From Armillaria gallica (taxonomy: Eukaryota > Basidiomycota > Agaricomycetes > Agaricales > Physalacriaceae), in the NCBI GenBank assembly GCA_037576215.1, contig JBANDB010000010.1:1736001-1800000 (forward strand): a DNA stretch of 64,000 nt. Reading direction: 5' to 3'. Of the stretch, positions 59,014 through 64,000 are shown piece by piece. Under the pieces are notes generated by a model. The model saw only the letters and a program-made list of their open reading frames with translations. It was not told the origin of the DNA and ran no database searches. How positions within the stretch are numbered: the stretch's first letter is position 1; each line of letters starts with the position of its first letter. A program made the translations under genes and the position numbers.

Positions 59014-62000
59014 CGTGTCACAGACTACAACACCCCATGCCGCTGTGATACCCTCAGTTGCCAGCCAAGGCATCCCACGGATTTAAAGTGTTATAGGGAC
59101 AAGGGAACCACATCAAAAAACACCAATAACCGGCGATGCATTCCGCAATAACACGCCATATCCATCATACGTACTCTCGTCGTGTTCACATGTCTCCTTC
59201 GGACGCGGTAGTATAAAGACTGAGCGGCGGTATATATACCGGGACGCTACGGGCTCGGCCGCAGGTAACTGAAGCAAGAAAGAAAGAAAGAAAGCAAAAA
59301 GAAAGTTTCAAATAGACATTCTGTATTTGTGTAGGTTTGGCTAGAGCCGGGGGAGCCCTCCGCAGTTGCATTTTAGTTTTCAGCGACTTTTATGTACATA
59401 ACCGGTACCATAAGGCCTACATGTCATGAATAGGTTCTCGAGATCAACAGAATTTCATTCAAATTGCGTCAGATACCGCAGAGATACACCGTTCTCTAGG
59501 CCAACTTGAACCCCAAGGCTGCGGCGGCTGCTGCCAAGTCACGGTGCAAGAATCGAAGCATACTCTTCGCTTATGGGTTGGCGCTCTGCAGCTGTATGAA
59601 GGGATGGGGATCGTCTTTCAGGCACCCTCACTATCAATGTTCAAGTTCACACTCCATGGATACCCGGGAGTTTTCTTAGGGCGTAAATGTCTTCGTAACG
59701 ACTTCCGTTTTTCGATATGTTATTGAACAAATAACACACAAACAATCGTAGTATTCTGTATATTCTTCCCGCTATCATCTGCAGACATTTTTTCGGCTCA
59801 GTTTTGCACCGACTTGATCTTTCGGAACGTCTTAATCGTCTGAGAGGGTTATGCTGGCATTCTTCTGGTTATGAGGATCCCTCATCTCATGGCTGTCATA
59901 CTCGACGCTTATGAGTACCTGTTGGTCCGCATGAGGGTAGAGCGAAAGGGAAACGAGAAACTTGAACCTACTCCCTGTGATTGAGGTAGGGCATGGCGCT
60001 ACAACGAACAAGAAACCACGTTCAGATGATGAAATCGTTCTTGAAGAAATTTACCTCGCCACTATTCCACGGTATGGCCAGAGAGTTCACTTCATCTTCA
60101 ATATCATGAGTGTGTGCTTGGCGCTAAACACGAACCGTCCACAGTGAGCACTACACGATGGTATAATTATCACAGATGCCATTTTACGCACCGCATTAAG
60201 ACTCGAAAGCACTGGATAACTATCAGCGTCGCCAAATCAATACCTATAGACAGACATACCTTAATTTGTGTACAGTTTAGGTAAGATGAATGCGACGCCT
60301 GGAGGTAATGGTTAGAGGGGTAGAACGGAATGGAAATCGGAGACCCCGCACAAAGATAGTAAGGCTTCTTCTACTGGGAGCATAAGTACTTAGGAAGGTA
60401 TGAAAAGACACTCGAGTTGAACACTTGCCTCCACAGCAAGGCACAAAATTAGATCAATTAGGGCAACGATCGCAGTGAGAAGCCCTGTTGATCACACAAG
60501 AGATTAGAGAGAAGCTGAGAGCGAAAAGCTGCTTATTGACGCCAAGGAATGGAAGGATGGTTAAGATTTCGCCATACCAGTGCCTCGCGACAGAAGTTCT
60601 GCGTGTAAGTATGGATATCAATATTGATAGAGTGAGGAATATGAGATGTTTTTACCTTTATTATTCTCTCTGGTTCTTCGATGTCGTTGTCTATGAATAT
60701 GCGAAGGACCTTGGTGCATATCAGGTTACCAGTCATGCGACCCTTCCATATGTCATAAGGACCTGATGATCGTAACGAGGTTTCAAGGAAAGAGATGTAA
60801 GTACCTACCGCAAATTCGCCGCCCTATTCAGGCCGCGTGACGATCCTCTTCGTGTCTGGGCATGGAAAGGATGTTGGCAGGAGCCCATGACGTCTCGACA
60901 GGTAGAAGAGACATCTCATAGATCTGCGGTGATAATCCTTCCTATCAAGGTCACCTATCGTGTTGTCACATTCCTACGAACAGATAAGTGCATCGTTGTT
61001 AAGAACGTGGTTGCTTACTTGAAGTTATATTGTTCATCTCAATCAGCAAGTCGTTGACGCTTATTCTGCGATCATATGAAGAATTCTATGACATCTGTTA
61101 GCTTCTCTATACGCACTTCTTGAGGTAATCAATGACATACTTTGTAAGATCCAACCAAGAGTCGGATGTAGTTGAAGGAGATGAATGTGTCATGAGCCTG
61201 GAGAATTTATACAGGAACAGTCCTTGGTCGAATCTGAGATGGAAAGGGCTACGAAGGTCGATGTGGGGATTATCGCTATCCTGCAATAGCGGACGGTACT
61301 TGCCTTAAATAGAGATTGATGACGATTTGCTCGTACCACGGAGGTCGCGACACATGAGTAGAAATGGGTGTGGCTCTGCTATGTGCAAGGCAGTGCGAAC
61401 TCGGAACAATGCAGCACGTCACTGGCGCTTAGCGCATCCCTGAAACGCCCCACCGTCAATATCGAGAATACAACAGCTGTTACAAACTTCACATATTGTC
61501 GGAACGTATCAAGGCTCAGGCATTCGTGCCGCCGAGGGGATCATAAAGTAACTGACAAGCATTTTAGCAAGGGAAAGAGGTGCTCGGCCTACTCAGAGTC
61601 TGACCTCGCGCACTTGGTCCAAAAACCGAAACACCGAGATGCGGGTTCAATCGCACTTTCAACTCATGAATATAGTTCACACCTGCTGTCAATCGCAAAA
61701 ATCGATCGTCGGTTGTGCAGAGTCGATGCCCCTGAGTGCTTGAAGACCGAAGCTGTAGTTGAAACCCGCTTAAGCTCCCGTGCATAAAAAACACACCAGT
61801 TGCTGCCTTGCGGTCGGGAACAAACTTGGAGGTGCCACACAGAGGAAATTGAAGGTGGGGTATGTAGAAAGGATGCAAGACATATGCCGGAGCTTCTAGA
61901 ATGATTCGCTCGCGTGGCTCCCTACATCACTCGGCTATGGATGCTCGTAGAGATACAACGCCATTGAATGTACTGCTTACCTGATGGATCGTATCATGTA

Positions 62001-62318
62001 ATACTACCTGATATTGTACGTTGGCGCGCGGGGTCTTCCCATCGCAGCTGGGTATCGAGAACGACCACTTTGAAGGTTCCGAGGGTCTGAGATTCTATTC
62101 CATTTGGTTTCCCTAAGTCAATGATGCATTGAGTTGTTCATGTGATGGTATCGTAATGCAAGTCGGATATGCACATCTCTACAATTGTGAACCTTAGTAC
62201 GAATGATGATACAGGTCAAACCCAAATTCTTATGATCAAAAAGCCATTATTCCATCTGAAAAAAAAGAGCGAAGATCCGCAATACGCGGAGCGGAAGAAA
62301 AGAGAAAGAAGAACGCAT
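59014..62318. other. Gene-poor region, right part
   Basis: Contains an AAAG-type microsatellite at about 59275-59305. Open frames of 92 codons (60488-60766) and 139 codons (61368-61787) lack any recognisable feature. No RNA gene seen. Confidence 0.4.
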
Positions 62319-63409
62319 CTACCAGCGATCACCATCTTTCGGCCTCTCAACATCGTGTTTCTGCCATTCTGTGCTCTCGCTGGTACTCGGACGAACACTC
62401 ATCTCCTTCTCACCCTCGACCTTGTTGTACTTGTCTTTGTTTGCGACCCGTCGTCTGATCACCATCATTCCAGACACGATCCCGAAAATAATAACATACC
62501 CCACGGCAATACCAGCGATGTACGCCGCAAGGAATGACCCTTGTTGCTGAGGATCAAGGAAGTCGTACGCTGTAGCGAAAGGGTTAGCATGACGTGTGGA
62601 AATCTTGCCTGAAACAGAGCAAGTGGACCCAATTTTATAGGGATATTGTTTCGCTCGCACGCGATGACGAGCCTCGGTAAGATAGATAACCAAACACGTA
62701 CTGTAGAACCCTTGCGTCGCGTTGGTTATGTACGCCACTCCGAGATAGCCTCCCAACAACACGAGATTGGCCAGCATGAAAATTAGCGGAGGCGGCGGAG
62801 TATTGGTGAGGAGAATCTCAAATAAAGCATACACAGAGTTGAGGGCGTGCACGGAGATGTTGTTCCAGGTGTTAAAAACGGAAGAGAACGTGCTTGAAGA
62901 TGATAGCAAAACCCAAAACGTGATGGTGACCACGAACGCTGGTAAAGTGTCAGCCACGGACCGTAAACCGGTAGAGTTAGCTCACGGAACGTCACAACGG
63001 TCGAGTGGAGCCATACGTGGAGGAACTGCAAGGTCTTTGCGAAAGGCCAGGTCCGGAGGAGATATGTGTTGTTCCGTGCATACACCAACGTCTGCACGCC
63101 GGATGCAAAGTAGTACGAGCAGAGTCCGATGTATGCGAGATGTGTGAAATAGGAGAAGAAGCTGTATGAGCGTCAGTTGCTAGGGAAAAAATGTGACAAG
63201 AAGGAAGCGTACCCGGCTATATCATGGGAAACTATGTCCGCCCAAATGACAGACACCACGAGAGTTACAAGGGCATAAACCGCGAGCAGTAGACGAACTG
63301 AGGCGAGAACGATTGGACGGCGAAGAATAGGGACAGACGACGAAACATATGCGAGACTGGGATCAAAGGGCGAGGAAAAAGATTCGAGGGGGTGCCAGCG
63401 CGTCCTCAT
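62319..63409 (-). CDS. FAR-17a/AIG1-like membrane protein
   Basis: Exons 63213-63409, 62986-63161, 62702-62938 and 62319-62569 keep frame and give 286 residues; the last intron is 132 nt, long for this genome. About six hydrophobic segments: VRLLLAVYALVTLVVSVIW, YFTHLAYIGLCSYYF, FVVTITFWVLLSS, NSVYALFEILLTNTPPPPL, LVLLGGYLGVAYI, AGIAVGYVIIFGIVSGMM. The stretch SVHALNSVYALFEI carries the conserved His of the family. The C-terminus is charged and Ser/Glu-rich. Human relatives AIG1 and ADTRP are Thr/His hydrolases of fatty-acid esters of hydroxy fatty acids; fungal members have no settled role. Location is expected in the ER or plasma membrane. Confidence 0.85.
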
Positions 63410-64000
63410 CGATGCAATGGTAATGATTGCAAGCGCGAGATTTGGTCTCTAGGTTCTCAATTTCGAATTTGAACCTGATTCTTGCAATCTGTCGAATGCT
63501 TGCTTCTGTGCGCGGCGCGTCGTCAAGCAATCCGATCCCTTGGTCGACGGTTGGCGGTGAGGCGGTAGTCTGACTGGTAGGCGCCGACGAGGGGGGAAGA
63601 AAGAAAGAAAGAAGGACAGACAGAACCGCACGCGATCTTGATATAGATGATCAGGAGCTGTGCACGTGGAGTTTCGTTATTGCGTATTTTTAATTTATCC
63701 TCCGTCCCGACCATCGTTCCAATGTTCTTCTGCGATGTGCGTCGCCAGCGGCGGTTTGAAGATCGCCGTGGTGCAGTCAAGCATGGGAGGATCGTTTGGC
63801 CATCGACATGAAGGAGAATTTTTCATGACGACAGTCTTATCATCCATCCCCATCCCAAGAATTGATTAATGATGGTTGTCCCTGGCGCGTGATACGTGTA
63901 GCATTCCTTCGAGAAGGACTCGACGTCCATGCGGTTCCGATACAAGCTCAGAACCGTGGCATTTGTTCGTCCCGCTCGACTGAGGCCGAAGAAGCCTCAT
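63410..64000. other. Intergenic to window end
   Basis: Upstream of the FAR-17a/AIG1-like gene. An AAGA-type simple repeat lies near 63597-63615. Short open frames only. The last 60 bases could begin another minus-strand gene but are too short to judge. Confidence 0.4.

Overview
This is a filamentous-fungus nuclear window, almost certainly from an Agaricomycete (Basidiomycota). The signs are very dense short introns (about 47-65 nt, mostly GTRNGT...AG), a FunK1-type protein kinase, BTB and F-box paralogues of mushroom type, a Zn2Cys6 regulator with mushroom-style microexons, and single-copy housekeeping genes (UBC1-like E2, AFG2-like AAA ATPase, GPI16/PIG-T, mitochondrial ATP synthase subunit f). 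I cannot name the species.

Layout. 0-8 kb: an intact FunK1 kinase, a small multi-pass membrane protein in convergent orientation, a tandem duplication covering the 3' ends of both, then a CAMK-like Ser/Thr kinase. 8-29 kb is a lineage-specific, duplication-rich block. It holds two BTB/POZ paralogues, a nine-exon 550-residue protein of unknown function, one intact and two broken F-box genes, three copies of a small four-exon gene family I do not recognise, a 405-residue unknown protein, a kinase-like protein, and several noncoding segments repeated two or three times. 29-37 kb: a seven-helix membrane protein, an MFS transporter and a Zn2Cys6 transcription factor, all on the minus strand. 38-52 kb is conserved housekeeping sequence: ubiquitin-conjugating enzyme, AFG2-like AAA ATPase divergent from the PIG-T gene, a small Cys-rich protein gene, ATP synthase subunit f, and a DHA1-type MFS transporter. 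52-62 kb is gene-poor, with simple repeats, a cluster of four 24-bp repeats and a dispersed 55-bp repeat. 62-64 kb holds a FAR-17a/AIG1-like membrane protein.

Gene models were rebuilt by hand from reading frames, splice signals and phase agreement. For 15 loci (the FunK1 kinase, CAMK-like kinase, both BTB genes, nine-exon gene, small-family copies B and C, 405-residue gene, kinase-like gene, seven-helix gene, first MFS gene, E2, AFG2-like, PIG-T, Cys-rich and ATP17 and FAR-17a/AIG1 genes) every exon junction keeps frame. Several of these are invisible as single long ORFs: the Cys-rich gene, the three small-family genes and the microexons.

The most novel material is the three-copy small gene family (copies at 12995-13462, 18765-19274 and 25732-26215), which keeps the same exon phases and the same 37-nt second intron. 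Next are the 6-nt exon inside the zinc cluster of the transcription factor, the 9-nt exon in ATP synthase subunit f, and the 24-bp repeat cluster at 56.2-56.4 kb.
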